Under the pieces are notes generated by a model, which was not told the DNA's origin, searched no databases, and saw only the letters and a program-made list of their open reading frames with translations. From Roseibium sp. Sym1 (GTDB lineage: Bacteria > Pseudomonadota > Alphaproteobacteria > Rhizobiales > Stappiaceae), in NCBI RefSeq assembly GCF_027359675.1, contig NZ_CP114786.1, positions 4,686,501 to 4,750,500 on the forward strand: a stretch of DNA of 64,000 nt, read 5' to 3'. A program made the translations under genes and the position numbers. Below, one piece after another: positions 7,998 to 17,261 of the stretch. Positions within the stretch are counted from its first letter, which is position 1. The number at the start of each line of letters is the position of its first letter.

Positions 7998-10900
7998 ATG
8001 CCGCAGAAGCGCAAGCGCCTGCGACTGATTGCCGTTGCAGTCCTGCTTTGCATGGTGGCAGGAGTTGTTGCCTTGTTCGCGTCCGGGCCCGTGCGGGTCC
8101 CGATGCTCGGCAGTCTGCTCGCGCTTCAGGGAACACGCGGGCCTGTCACGCTTGAGATCGCGCAGGCCAGCCTCGACTTCACCGCGCCCGACGGAATCAA
8201 TGTCCTTGTCGAAGGCGTGCAGGCGGACATCGACGGTCCGTCGCCCGTTCGCATCAGCCTGCCGAAGATATTGGCCCCGCTTGATCGTGACGCCCTCCTG
8301 TCCGGACGGGTCCATTTCTCCTGGCTTGACCTGGAAGAACCGCACGTGAAGGTGGTTCTGGACGGCCGGTCCGCCAAGGTTCCGGAGATGGAACCGCTCA
8401 TGGAGGCTGTTGACCGTGTGAGCGATGTCATCGACGACCAGTTTGCCCGGCGCGCCCTGCGGTTCGTGCGCATCAGAAGCGCGTCCGTGGAACTTGCCGG
8501 CGCGTCCCCCAGGCGGTTCAAAGGCATAGACGCGGATATCTTTCGGGGAGATAACCGAACGATCCGGGCCTTTGCCAAGGTTTCCGGAAACGTTTCGACC
8601 TGGCGGATGGAATTGGCCCGCAGCGCTCCGGAGGATGCGCGGCAGAAAAATATCGGCGTCGTGGTCAACGGAATCACGCTTGCCGAATTGCTTGGGCCGG
8701 AGGCGCGTCTCGTACAGGGCAAGGGACTTGGCCTGCCCGCGTCGGCAAAGATCGAAAGCCGGCTCAGCAAGGACGGAAAGTTCCTCTCGGCCAATGCCGT
8801 TGCCCGCGTGCGCAACGGCTGGTTCCAGATGGGCAAGACGCTGGTTGCCTTTGACGATGCCGCCCTGTCGCTGGTGTTTCGGCGGGGACAAGGTGAAATC
8901 GAAATCACGCGGTCGCATGTCATTCGCGGCAACACGCGTGTCTTTTTCACTGGAGTGCTCGCGCCGGCGAAGGATGACAGCGGCGAATGGCAGATCAGCC
9001 TGGACACGGAACACCCCCAATTCGGGTCCTCCGACGTCGCGGAAGCGCCTCAGATGATGGACGGAATCCAGGTTCGAGGGCGTTTCGACCCACAAGACAG
9101 ATTGTTGTCCGTCGACAGGTTTACGGCCAGGTCCGGCAAGGCGGTGGCGCATGGAGTGGCTTACCTGCAATTCACGCCCGAGGGACCGTATCTCGCGATC
9201 GCCGCGGAAGGTGAGCAGATCCCGGTGGCGCTTGCCAAGCAGCTCTGGCCGATCACGCTCGTGCCGCCGGCGCGGCGCTGGATCAACGAGCGGGTCAAGG
9301 CTGGCCTGATCGAGACCCTGTCCTATACCGGTGCAATTCGACCGCCCGCGTTTGATCACCGCGACCCCGACGCGGGCTGGTCGGGCGATGACATGCGCCT
9401 GGACATGACTTTCACCGGCGGTGCCGTGGCGCCGATCGGCGATGTGCCGGAGATTTCCGGAGCGAGCGGGACCATGACGGTGAGGGACGAGACGCTGACC
9501 GTTCATGCCACGGCGGCATCCGCAAAAGCTGCCACCGGCGGCATGGTGCAGGTGCCGGAAACGGTTTTCAAGATTTTCAATTTGCCGTTGAGAGAGGGCA
9601 AGATTGCCGCTCTCACCACCAGAATTGAAGGGGAAGCCCTGGACCTTGGAGACCTTGTCAACCGGGCGCCGTTCAAGGTCCTGGATCGCGCAGGGCTGGA
9701 AAAGGGCGGCGTCCAGGGGGAGGGGCAACTCGATATCGAGGCGCGTTTCCCGCTTGGCAAGCAGATCGACCTGACGGATGTCGACTGGCGGGCGACCGGA
9801 GAACTGAAGAATTTTACCGACACCAATCCGATCATGGGACACACCGTGGCCAAAGCTGATGTCTCCCTGGAAGCAAACCGGGAGCAGGTCGCGATCATAG
9901 GAAAGGGTGTTCTTGACGGTCTGCGCGCCGATATCGATCTCGTGGTGCCGCTGGGTGAGTCCGGGATCGCGGCGCGGCAGGATGTCGTGGTCAGCGTCAC
10001 GGCGGAGCAGCTTAAGGACAAGGGCATCGACCTGACGGCCTTCCTCGACGGGGGCATGACGTTGAGCGTTGCCAAGGCGGGTGACGGTCAGGAGTTCGTC
10101 ATTGACCTGAAACAGACGGAGATGCATCTGCTCGCCCTCGGCTGGCAGAAGGCAAAAGGGGTTCCGGCCACGGCGTCCTTCAAGCTTCTCGAGACGGATG
10201 GTCAACGCAAGGTCACGGACTTCAAGCTCGTTTCCGAAGGGGTGGATGTCACAGGTTACATGAACCTCTCCGCAGCCGGTGATCTGGTCAGGGCCGAATT
10301 CGATACGTTCAAGCTGCGTCCGGGCGACGATGTCGAGGTCGATATCCAGAGAGCCTCCGACGGCCGTTACGACATCATCTTTGCCGGGCCGTCCTTTGAC
10401 AGCCGGGGCCTGATCCGCAGCTTGCGCAGCCCGGGCGGCAGCAAGGGGGCCGGAGACTTTTCGGGCGGCGCCAGGATCGCGGCGACAATCGACCGGGTGA
10501 TCGGCTTCAACAACCAGTCCATCGACAAGTTCACCGGCCATGTCGAGACGGGGGCCAAGGGCCTGGTTTCCGCGGACCTGAAAGGGAAGGTAAACGACCG
10601 TTCCAATTTCGAATTTGTCGTCACCGAGCAGAACGGCACCCAGACCGCGAATGGACGCTTCGCCAACACGGGCGCGACACTTCGGTTCCTCGACCTCTAC
10701 GAGCGCATGCGCGGGGGAACGGGATCGCTCAGCGTTGCCATGGCGGATGAAGACAGCTGGGTCGGCGATTTCAACGTGCGGTCCCTGCGCATCACCGAGG
10801 ACCCGGCGATCAGGCGGATTCGCGAGCGTGACAACCGGTCCAATCTCAATCCTGACGGCTCGGTTGTCCGTGCCCGTGGCGAAACGGGAAGCGCTTCCTT

Positions 10901-11243
10901 TGACACGCTCGATATCAGTTTTTCCCGGGACGGCGACCTGATGACGATCAGCCGGGGGGCTTTAAGAGGCAACGCGCTTGGCGGTACGGTCAGCGGAACC
11001 GTCGACCTGGATCAGCAGACGCTGAACCTGACCGGCACGTTCGTTCCGATCTATGCGATCAACAACTTCTTTGCCAAGATCCCGCTTCTGGGATTTGCCC
11101 TTGGAGGCAATTCGGGTGAAGGCCTGATTGGCGTCACCTACCGGTTGTCGGGATCGGTGTCGGATCCGGACCTGTCGGTCAATCCGATTTCGGCGATCGC
11201 GCCGGGAATCTTCCGCAAGATGTTCGAATTTCAACCCAATTGA
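7998..11243 (+). CDS. Large AsmA-like / DUF3971 family membrane-anchored protein
   Basis: The ATG start gives 1081 residues; an upstream TTG at 7950 would add 16. A basic N-terminus (KRKRLR) precedes a hydrophobic signal anchor (about residues 9-30), and the rest is a very long beta-rich periplasmic region. The pattern matches the DUF3971/AsmA_C family (YhdP/TamB-like repeating-beta-groove proteins), which are linked to lipid transport between inner and outer membrane. The C-terminal AsmA-like part is recognisable around residues 900-1050 (LRGNALGGTVSGTVDL, GNSGEGLIGVTYRLSG). It is transcribed toward tyrS, which lies on the other strand. Function is from family knowledge only. Confidence 0.85.
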   Translation: MPQKRKRLRLIAVAVLLCMVAGVVALFASGPVRVPMLGSLLALQGTRGPVTLEIAQASLDFTAPDGINVLVEGVQADIDGPSPVRISLPKILAPLDRDALLSGRVHFSWLDLEEPHVKVVLDGRSAKVPEMEPLMEAVDRVSDVIDDQFARRALRFVRIRSASVELAGASPRRFKGIDADIFRGDNRTIRAFAKVSGNVSTWRMELARSAPEDARQKNIGVVVNGITLAELLGPEARLVQGKGLGLPASAKIESRLSKDGKFLSANAVARVRNGWFQMGKTLVAFDDAALSLVFRRGQGEIEITRSHVIRGNTRVFFTGVLAPAKDDSGEWQISLDTEHPQFGSSDVAEAPQMMDGIQVRGRFDPQDRLLSVDRFTARSGKAVAHGVAYLQFTPEGPYLAIAAEGEQIPVALAKQLWPITLVPPARRWINERVKAGLIETLSYTGAIRPPAFDHRDPDAGWSGDDMRLDMTFTGGAVAPIGDVPEISGASGTMTVRDETLTVHATAASAKAATGGMVQVPETVFKIFNLPLREGKIAALTTRIEGEALDLGDLVNRAPFKVLDRAGLEKGGVQGEGQLDIEARFPLGKQIDLTDVDWRATGELKNFTDTNPIMGHTVAKADVSLEANREQVAIIGKGVLDGLRADIDLVVPLGESGIAARQDVVVSVTAEQLKDKGIDLTAFLDGGMTLSVAKAGDGQEFVIDLKQTEMHLLALGWQKAKGVPATASFKLLETDGQRKVTDFKLVSEGVDVTGYMNLSAAGDLVRAEFDTFKLRPGDDVEVDIQRASDGRYDIIFAGPSFDSRGLIRSLRSPGGSKGAGDFSGGARIAATIDRVIGFNNQSIDKFTGHVETGAKGLVSADLKGKVNDRSNFEFVVTEQNGTQTANGRFANTGATLRFLDLYERMRGGTGSLSVAMADEDSWVGDFNVRSLRITEDPAIRRIRERDNRSNLNPDGSVVRARGETGSASFDTLDISFSRDGDLMTISRGALRGNALGGTVSGTVDLDQQTLNLTGTFVPIYAINNFFAKIPLLGFALGGNSGEGLIGVTYRLSGSVSDPDLSVNPISAIAPGIFRKMFEFQPN

Positions 11244-11298
11244 ACGAAAAAGCCGGGCAGTGCCCGACTTCCTGGTCCTTGCGCTGAAAGGCAGCCGG

Positions 11299-12552
11299 TC
11301 AGACCGGTTTCAACAGCACGTGTTTCTTCTTGCCCAGGGACAGCTTGATGATGCCGTCATCCGTCAGATCGGCCGGGGTCAGCTGGCGCTTGTCGTTCTG
11401 TTCGCCCTTGTCGTTGACCCTGACGGCGCCGCCCTTGATGTTGCGGCGGACATCACCGTTGGAGGCACACAGGCCCGCGGTGACAAAAGCGGACAGCACG
11501 CCCAGTCCGGCCTCGAGATCCGCCGCGGCAATCTCGACTGTTGGCAGTCCTTCCGCCGACTGGCCTTCCTCAAACGCCTTGCGGGCGGTTTCTGCAGCAG
11601 CCTCTGCCTTGTCCCGGCCGTGGATCAGCGCGGTCGCCTCGGTTGCCAGGATCTTCTTCGCCTCGTTGACTTCGGAGCCCTGGAGGGCGGCCAGACGGGC
11701 AATCTCGTCCATGGGCAGAACCGTGAACAGTTTCAGGAACCGCTCGACATCGGCATCCTCGGTGTTGCGCCAGTACTGCCAGTAATCATAGGCCGACAGC
11801 TGTTCCTCGTTGAGCCAGACTGCGCCGGCGGCGGTCTTGCCCATCTTGGCACCGGAGGAGGTTGTCAGCAGCGGGGAGGTGAGCGCGAAGGCCTCGACCT
11901 CTTCCAGTCGGCGGACAAGGTCCGTACCGGACAGAATGTTGCCCCACTGGTCCGAGCCGCCCATCTGCAGGCGGCAGCCGGTGCGCCGGTAGAGTTCCAG
12001 GTAGTCGTAGCCCTGGAGCAGCATGTAGTTGAATTCGAGGAAGGACAGGTGTTGCTCGCGTTCCAGGCGCAAGCGGACCGAATCCCGCTGGATCATCTGG
12101 TTGACGGAGAAATGCCGGCCGATCTCGCGCAGGAAATCGACATAATTCAGCTTCAGGAGCCAGTCGGCATTGTCGAGCATCATGGCGTCGGTCGGTCCGT
12201 CGCCGAAGGTGAGCAGCTTCTCGAAAACCTTGCGGATGCCGGCCTTGTTCTCCTCGATGAGGTCCTCGGTCAGCATCTTGCGCGACTCGTCCTTGCCCGA
12301 CGGGTCGCCGACACGGGTGGTGCCGCCGCCCATGAGGGCAATCGGCCGGTGGCCGGTCTTCTGGAACCAGTGCAGCATCATGATCGGCACGAGCGAACCG
12401 GCATGAAGGCTCGGTGCCGTGCAATCGAATCCGATATAGGCGGTCACTGTTTCCCTTGCACACAGGTCGTCGAGGCCCTTCGGGTCCGAGATCTGATGAA
12501 TGAAACCGCGCTCGGTGAGAACGTTTAGAAAGTCCGATTTGAACTCGCTCAT
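11299..12552 (-). CDS. tyrS: Tyrosyl-tRNA synthetase
   Basis: This enzyme charges tRNA-Tyr with tyrosine in the cytoplasm. The 417-residue protein has a class I Rossmann domain with a HIGH-type motif ([10 protein letters not shown] near residue 50), [13 protein letters not shown], tyrosine-pocket segments, and a KMSKS-type loop written KMGKT. A C-terminal S4 RNA-binding domain begins around residue 350 ([16 protein letters not shown]). The length is typical of the bacterial enzyme. It is flanked by a convergent AsmA-like gene and a 165-bp gap to the next minus-strand gene. Confidence 0.97.
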   Translation of the reverse strand: MSEFKSDFLNVLTERGFIHQISDPKGLDDLCARETVTAYIGFDCTAPSLHAGSLVPIMMLHWFQKTGHRPIALMGGGTTRVGDPSGKDESRKMLTEDLIEENKAGIRKVFEKLLTFGDGPTDAMMLDNADWLLKLNYVDFLREIGRHFSVNQMIQRDSVRLRLEREQHLSFLEFNYMLLQGYDYLELYRRTGCRLQMGGSDQWGNILSGTDLVRRLEEVEAFALTSPLLTTSSGAKMGKTAAGAVWLNEEQLSAYDYWQYWRNTEDADVERFLKLFTVLPMDEIARLAALQGSEVNEAKKILATEATALIHGRDKAEAAAETARKAFEEGQSAEGLPTVEIAAADLEAGLGVLSAFVTAGLCASNGDVRRNIKGGAVRVNDKGEQNDKRQLTPADLTDDGIIKLSLGKKKHVLLKPV

Positions 12553-12717
12553 GCCTGCCTGTCCGTTGTTTTTGCCTGGTGGCCTACTTGGCGAAGTGCT
12601 CTAGCGCGTGCAGCCGGGCTTGTAAATTGCTGCGGATCGGAAAACAGGAGGCTCTGCTTCAGTTCGCTGTTGGAACCGTGATGGACGGCGAGGTTTCAAG
12701 CGGAGCCTGGGATCAGG

Positions 12718-13596
12718 TCAAAACGAAATCGGCACAAAGATGCTCGTAACAAAGCCCGCCGCGGCCAGAATGGCGAAGGAGACCACGATCAGCACGATCT
12801 GCACGGGAAGGGACAGTTTCCGCATTTCCATTTTGCCGTGTCCTGCGTGCATTGTCCCTTCGGAGCCGTGATGCTGCATGTTGCCTGTCATGCCTTCATG
12901 CAGCGCGGCTTCAGGTGACCTGTGCCCGAGATCCAGGGCATCCTTGCCGGGCAGGGTCATGCAGCCATGCTTGAGGTGCGAAGCGACCAGCCAGTGGTTG
13001 ACCGGGTACGCCGCCGCGAGGCCGACGATCGAGGCAAGGCTCATCCGGAACCAGAATTCAGCCGCCAGAGGGTCTTCCGAGTCCGGCCAAAAGCTGCTCA
13101 GGATTATCATGGTCGGCAGCATGCCGGCCATGACGCAGTTCATGGACACGGTTTCCGCGAAGAAGGTCTTTCGGACGGCCTTCCAATAGTCGCCTTCAAA
13201 CATGCCGCGCATCATCAGGGCCTGGAAAATGAACAGGCCGCAGACGAAGCCGGCGCCATATTCAAGCACAGCGTCCCAGCCGTTTGTCAGCCCGAGCAGG
13301 GGAACTATGGCGGCCGCGATCACGATGCCGGTGGCGTCTCCCGCAAGGCAATGCATCTCGCTGTTGATGGCCTGTTTCCAGGTCCTGTTGGTGAAACGGT
13401 CGTGCCCTCCGGGAAAAGGGCGCCGGCAAGTCAACAGGTAGAGGAAACACCCGACCGGCCCGGTATAGGCGACAACCAGTATCCAGGCGAGCCGCTGCAC
13501 CCAACTGGTGACGCCGTTGGCGAGGGAATCCCACAGAACAAAAATCAGGCTGGCCGCCGTCAGGGCGAACCAGACAATCATGGCACCTTGCAACAT
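12718..13596 (-). CDS. DUF4396 family multi-pass membrane protein with Met/His-rich loop
   Basis: This 292-residue protein has about seven hydrophobic segments and matches the DUF4396 family, often found near metal-resistance genes. Between the last two segments (about residues 225-260) is a Met/His-rich loop containing EGMTGNMQHHG and MHAGHGKMEM, which looks like a soft-metal (Cu/Ag) binding stretch. Two Cys lie near residues 50 and 57 (GCFLYLLTC). The start has a good SD (GGGGAGA). The function is unknown; a role in metal sensing or handling is an inference from the loop. No copper-efflux gene is adjacent. Confidence 0.8.
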   Translation of the reverse strand: MLQGAMIVWFALTAASLIFVLWDSLANGVTSWVQRLAWILVVAYTGPVGCFLYLLTCRRPFPGGHDRFTNRTWKQAINSEMHCLAGDATGIVIAAAIVPLLGLTNGWDAVLEYGAGFVCGLFIFQALMMRGMFEGDYWKAVRKTFFAETVSMNCVMAGMLPTMIILSSFWPDSEDPLAAEFWFRMSLASIVGLAAAYPVNHWLVASHLKHGCMTLPGKDALDLGHRSPEAALHEGMTGNMQHHGSEGTMHAGHGKMEMRKLSLPVQIVLIVVSFAILAAAGFVTSIFVPISF

Positions 13597-13671
13597 CTGT
13601 TTCTCCCCGGATCTGCCGGCCGGTGACGCCGACGGTACAGTGCGTTCAGCTGTCTTCAGGCGCGGTCTGCG

Positions 13672-13875
13672 TCAGGAGTCTCGCACCTTGATGCAGAGAA
13701 ACTTCAGTTCGCTTTGCTCCCAGGCGAGCCGCATCCCGTCGGAAAGCGTGCGCGGCACCGCTTCCGAAAGCGCCGCCTCACATGCGTCTTCACTTTCAAA
13801 CGTTCCCTGATCCGCCACGGCCCAGGAATTGGGGCCCGAGAGCAATTGTATGGAAACGGCCATGATCACCCACAT
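13672..13875 (-). CDS. Small predicted exported protein (67 aa)
   Basis: The ORF starts at an ATG preceded by a strong SD (AAAGGGAG, 7-nt spacing). The N-terminal 20 residues (MWVIMAVSIQLLSGPNSWAV) are hydrophobic and signal-like. Two Cys in the mature part (ACEAAL and FLCIKV) could form a disulfide. I do not recognise the family. It lies between the DUF4396 gene and a divergent small gene. Confidence 0.6.
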   Translation of the reverse strand: MWVIMAVSIQLLSGPNSWAVADQGTFESEDACEAALSEAVPRTLSDGMRLAWEQSELKFLCIKVRDS

Positions 13876-14044
13876 GGGAAACTCCCTTTAATCCCTTCGC
13901 CCAGACACGCTCCGGTCCCTTCCTAGCACAACCATGGGAAAGTGACCCAACGTGATTACGGTCACAGTGGGCGTCTTCGTCATTGTGTAGGTTACTTTCA
14001 TCAGCGGTGAGGATCCCGCTGTCAACCAACAGAGAGGACCCGAT

Positions 14045-14317
14045 ATGTTCCGCAAGTTTGCAATCGCCACCGTCGCCGTCGCCACACTGGCAACCGCTGC
14101 CGTCACCATCGCTCCGAATGAAGCCCACGCCAAGAACCGCCGCGCAGGCGCAATCGCGGCCGGTGCCATCATCGGTCTTGCCGCCGGCGCCATCATCGCC
14201 AACCAGGCCCGCCCGCGCTACTATGCGCCCGTGCGCTGCAGCTATCGGCCGGTGACCCGCTGGGACCCCTATTACGGCCGTCACGTGGTCGTCGCGCACC
14301 GCAAGGTCTGCTACTGA
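14045..14317 (+). CDS. Small secreted protein with glycine-zipper-like segment (90 aa)
   Basis: A clear signal peptide (residues 1-29, ending NEAHA) is followed by basic residues and an Ala/Gly zipper-like helix (AGAIAAGAIIGLAAGAIIA). A Tyr/Arg-rich tail follows with two Cys (VRCSYRP and the C-terminal VCY). The SD is AGAGAGG. The architecture resembles small cell-envelope proteins common in rhizobia and relatives. The exact function is unknown. A strong terminator follows 29 bp downstream, so it is a one-gene transcript. Confidence 0.8.
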   Translation: MFRKFAIATVAVATLATAAVTIAPNEAHAKNRRAGAIAAGAIIGLAAGAIIANQARPRYYAPVRCSYRPVTRWDPYYGRHVVVAHRKVCY

Positions 14318-14345
14318 TCCTGCTGTCATGCACCGATAACGAATT

Positions 14346-14372
14346 GGCCTCCTTCGGGAGGCTTTTTCGTTT
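14346..14372 (+). terminator. Intrinsic terminator
   Basis: GCCTCC and GGAGGC form a stem around a UUCG tetraloop, followed by TTTTTCGTTT. It ends the 90-aa secreted-protein gene and lies upstream of the P1 peptidase start. Confidence 0.9.
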
Positions 14373-14430
14373 GCATGAACGACAATCCATCCTATCAAAA
14401 CGGGCTCAGGTCTCTCTTTCCAGGTGCCCC

Positions 14431-15480
14431 ATGTCCGCAAAGCCTCTCTCACCGTCCAGATCCGCGGGCCTTGTCTGCGGTTCGCTTCGAGCCGGTCCGA
14501 GCAATTCCATTTCCGACGTTGACGGGATCACCGTCGGTCACTGCACCTTGGACAAGGGAAGTCTCAGAACCGGATTTACCGCAATCCTGCCTCATCAGGG
14601 CAATCTCTTCCGCGACAAGCCGGTTGCGGCGGTTGAGGTGATCAACGGTTTCGGCAAGAGCGCCGGCCTTGTTCAGGTCGACGAACTGGGCACGCTCGAG
14701 ACGCCGATCCTCTTGACCAACACCTTTGGCGTCGGGACAGGCGTCAATGTCCTGATCAGACGGGCTGTTTCTGAAAACCCGGAGATCGGCCGCTCGACCG
14801 GCACCGTCAATCCTGTTGTCCTTGAATGCAATGACGGTTATTTGAGCGACATTCAGGCGATGGCCCTTTCGGAGGAGGATGCTGAGACCGCTCTTGCGGC
14901 GGCTTCACCGGACTTTGAACAGGGCAGTGTCGGCGCAGGGACCGGCATGAGCGCGTTCGGTTTCAAGGGCGGCATCGGCACCGCCTCCCGCATATTCGAG
15001 CTGGATGGCCGCGTGTTCTCGCTCGGGGCCCTGGTTCTGGCCAATTTCGGAAGGCCAGGCGACTTGATCCTGCCGGACGGACGCAGGGCGCATCCCAAGG
15101 GAGAGAGGCAAGGCGAAGAGCGCGGCTCGGTGATCGTCGTTCTGGCCACGGACGTTTCCCTAGAAAGCCGCCAGCTGAAACGGATTGCAAGACGTGCCGG
15201 CGCCGGCCTTGCCAGGCTCGGAGCCTTTTATGGCAATGGCAGCGGTGATATCGCCCTGGCATTTTCAACCGGGCGGCGGCTGCCTCATTTTGGGGAGTGC
15301 GATTTCATCGCTTGCGATATTCTTAAGGAGGGCAGGATCGATGTCCTGTTCCAGGCTGCCGCCGAGACCACCCAGGAAGCCGTTCTGAACGCGATGATCG
15401 CCGCGCCCGCCATGCGCGGCTGGCGGCGGAGCAAGCGGCCCTCGCTCGCAGACTGGCTCGAAGAGAACGGGCGGTGCTGA
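14431..15480 (+). CDS. P1 family peptidase (DmpA/BapA-like, self-processing aminopeptidase)
   Basis: This is a 349-residue member of MEROPS family S58, whose members release N-terminal amino acids or cleave beta-peptides. The N-terminal half has the family block NSISDVDGITVGHCT, and NTFGVGTGVNVL lies nearer the middle. The autoproteolytic junction is YGNG|SGDIALAF, with Ser271 expected to become the N-terminal nucleophile after cleavage behind Gly270, as in DmpA. I start at ATG 14431 because an upstream ATG in frame overlaps the preceding terminator. No signal peptide is evident, so the protein is probably cytoplasmic. It stands alone on the plus strand. Confidence 0.87.
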   Translation: MSAKPLSPSRSAGLVCGSLRAGPSNSISDVDGITVGHCTLDKGSLRTGFTAILPHQGNLFRDKPVAAVEVINGFGKSAGLVQVDELGTLETPILLTNTFGVGTGVNVLIRRAVSENPEIGRSTGTVNPVVLECNDGYLSDIQAMALSEEDAETALAAASPDFEQGSVGAGTGMSAFGFKGGIGTASRIFELDGRVFSLGALVLANFGRPGDLILPDGRRAHPKGERQGEERGSVIVVLATDVSLESRQLKRIARRAGAGLARLGAFYGNGSGDIALAFSTGRRLPHFGECDFIACDILKEGRIDVLFQAAAETTQEAVLNAMIAAPAMRGWRRSKRPSLADWLEENGRC

Positions 15481-15831
15481 AGGCAGGCTTCGGCAAAAGG
15501 GCCTTGTCCGGGCCGCAAAAGCCGACAGGAGAGCGGCAAGGTTCCAACGGCAAAAGAGCCAACAAGGATCTCCGGTCAATTGAAGCGACCGCCTTTGGTT
15601 GTCGTCTTTTCGGAATACCTACTTTCGAGGGTGGGAAAAGCTTGTGCCGGCCGGTCTTTCAAGATCTCTGATCCCGTTTTTCCGTTTTCCGGTCCAGTGA
15701 TGACTTGAAAGACGCGGTCGACATGTTGCATGACAGGAGCCTGTGGCCTGTTGAAACCGAGAGCCGGTTTCCTTCGCCAAGGGTACGCATCCGGCCGGGT
15801 TTGGAGACAGGAGATTGAGATCAAAAAGGAA
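15481..15831 (+). other. Intergenic stretch, nothing identified
   Basis: Short open frames here lack ribosome binding sites and recognisable residues. I see no terminator, RNA gene or repeat. The beginning of the next gene may extend back to an ATG at 15730. Confidence 0.5.
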
Positions 15832-17043
15832 TTGAAGCGTCTGGTCTTCTATTTTCCAGGCTATGATCTGCGTCCTGCACGTCAAACCTTCCACCTTATC
15901 CGCACGGAATTCGAAAGCTTTCTGAACATCAGAAACGTCGACGGTGCCCTAAGCCCTCTCACCGAGAGCCTGGAACCCGGCGGATCCACGGTCACCTGGA
16001 ACGGCCAGGTGACATGGCCGGACGGCAAGGTCGAGACACGTTTCGTGCAACTGGGCTGGCGGGATATCATCAAGCCCGACTTTCAACGGTCGTGGCCGCG
16101 TACCCTGTTCGATGCCGTCGCATCCATTTTCAGATACGCCCGCGCCGGCGGCTATCAGGCTGTCTTCCGAAGCAACTGGGCGCACGGGATATTCTGTCTA
16201 TACCCGGCCGTCGGACTTCTTCTCTACGCGATGGCCTGTCTGGTGCCGCCGGTTCTCATGGCTTCCACCGTCCTGCGCGGTATGGCGGCTTTGGTGCCGC
16301 AAGAATATGCGGGTCTCGTCTCCTGGACCGTTCTGCTCGGAGGCAGCGCACTGTGGATGGCGGCGGTCCATATGCTGGTGTCCTGGCTGGAGCCAAGATC
16401 CTATTTCCGTTATCTGGTCAACAGCTGGCACTTCATTGCCCGGCTCGCGCGACACGATCATGCCAGCATGCTGGCGCGGATCGAGGAGTGCGCCGACCTT
16501 ATCGTGGCAAAAGCGAAGCAGGCGGACGAGGACGAAGAGCTGGTGTTCGTCTCGCACAGCTGCGGCACCTTCGTGGCGATCTATATTCTCGCAGCGGTCC
16601 TGCGCCGGGACCCGGACATCGGCCGCCGGCCGGGAGGCTTCGCATTTGTCACGCTCGGGCCCGCCTTCGACTGCCTCGGTGGTTACGGTGCGGAGCACGG
16701 GTTCGGCGAGGCGATGGCGGCCGTTGCCGGGTCCGGGGTCGACTGGACGGATCTCTATTCCCCCCATGATCCCATTTGCGGCGGGCGAACGCCCCCGGTG
16801 GCGCGCTATGCGCTGCCCGCACGGGGAAGCGGCGGAAGACCGGAGCCCAGGCGGTTCAGCGTGTGCATCCCCGACCGGATGTCCGCGCAGAGATACCGCT
16901 ACCTGCGCTACCGGTTCTTTCAACTTCATTTTTGCTATTTTCTCGCGTCCGTGCGTCCCGGGCTGTTTGATTTCTACAGGCTGACCCTTGGTCCGAAGAG
17001 GGCCGTCCCGCAGCTCGAGGCCTGGGCGAAGGGCCAGGACTGA
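15832..17043 (+). CDS. Alpha/beta-hydrolase-like protein with membrane-spanning insert
   Basis: The protein begins (L/M)KRLVFYFPGYDLRPARQ, a strand-and-loop opening typical of alpha/beta hydrolases. A nucleophile elbow FVSHSCGTF carries Ser243, the GxSxG position but with Ser in place of the first Gly. A pair of hydrophobic segments (about residues 115-150 and 160-185) is inserted between strand 1 and the elbow, so the enzyme is probably membrane-bound. An acidic and a histidine candidate are seen in the C-terminal half (DLYSPHDP). I use TTG 15832, preceded by AAAAAGGA; an ATG at 15730 would add 34 residues that look non-coding. The substrate is unknown; esterase or lipase is plausible. Confidence 0.65.
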   Translation: MKRLVFYFPGYDLRPARQTFHLIRTEFESFLNIRNVDGALSPLTESLEPGGSTVTWNGQVTWPDGKVETRFVQLGWRDIIKPDFQRSWPRTLFDAVASIFRYARAGGYQAVFRSNWAHGIFCLYPAVGLLLYAMACLVPPVLMASTVLRGMAALVPQEYAGLVSWTVLLGGSALWMAAVHMLVSWLEPRSYFRYLVNSWHFIARLARHDHASMLARIEECADLIVAKAKQADEDEELVFVSHSCGTFVAIYILAAVLRRDPDIGRRPGGFAFVTLGPAFDCLGGYGAEHGFGEAMAAVAGSGVDWTDLYSPHDPICGGRTPPVARYALPARGSGGRPEPRRFSVCIPDRMSAQRYRYLRYRFFQLHFCYFLASVRPGLFDFYRLTLGPKRAVPQLEAWAKGQD

Positions 17044-17204
17044 TCTTCAGTTGGGAACGTGCTCCAAACGGTGACTGAATATCGCCCAGCAGAACAGTAC
17101 GGCGCCGGCGTTACGGGATCCTCCGGCGATCCTCCGGAAAACGTCTTGTATTGACATCCTGCAAGGCATCCGGACTGCAAGACAGGGGCACCGGTTGGGC
17201 CCGC

Positions 17205-17238
17205 AAACGCAAAAAGGCCGGGCTGGTGCCCGGCCTTT
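17205..17238 (-). terminator. glnA terminator
   Basis: Read on the minus strand, AAAGGCCGGGC pairs with GCCCGGCCTTT around a 4-nt loop, followed by TTTTTGCG. It lies 24 bp beyond the glnA stop. Confidence 0.9.
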
Positions 17239-17261
17239 CCGTCTCGTCGGGTCCCGAAGGA

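Noticed and set aside
13796..14452. A 218-residue minus-strand frame opposite the small secreted protein
   Set aside because: It overlaps a plausible exported protein with signal peptide, SD and terminator on the plus strand, and another supported small gene on the minus strand.
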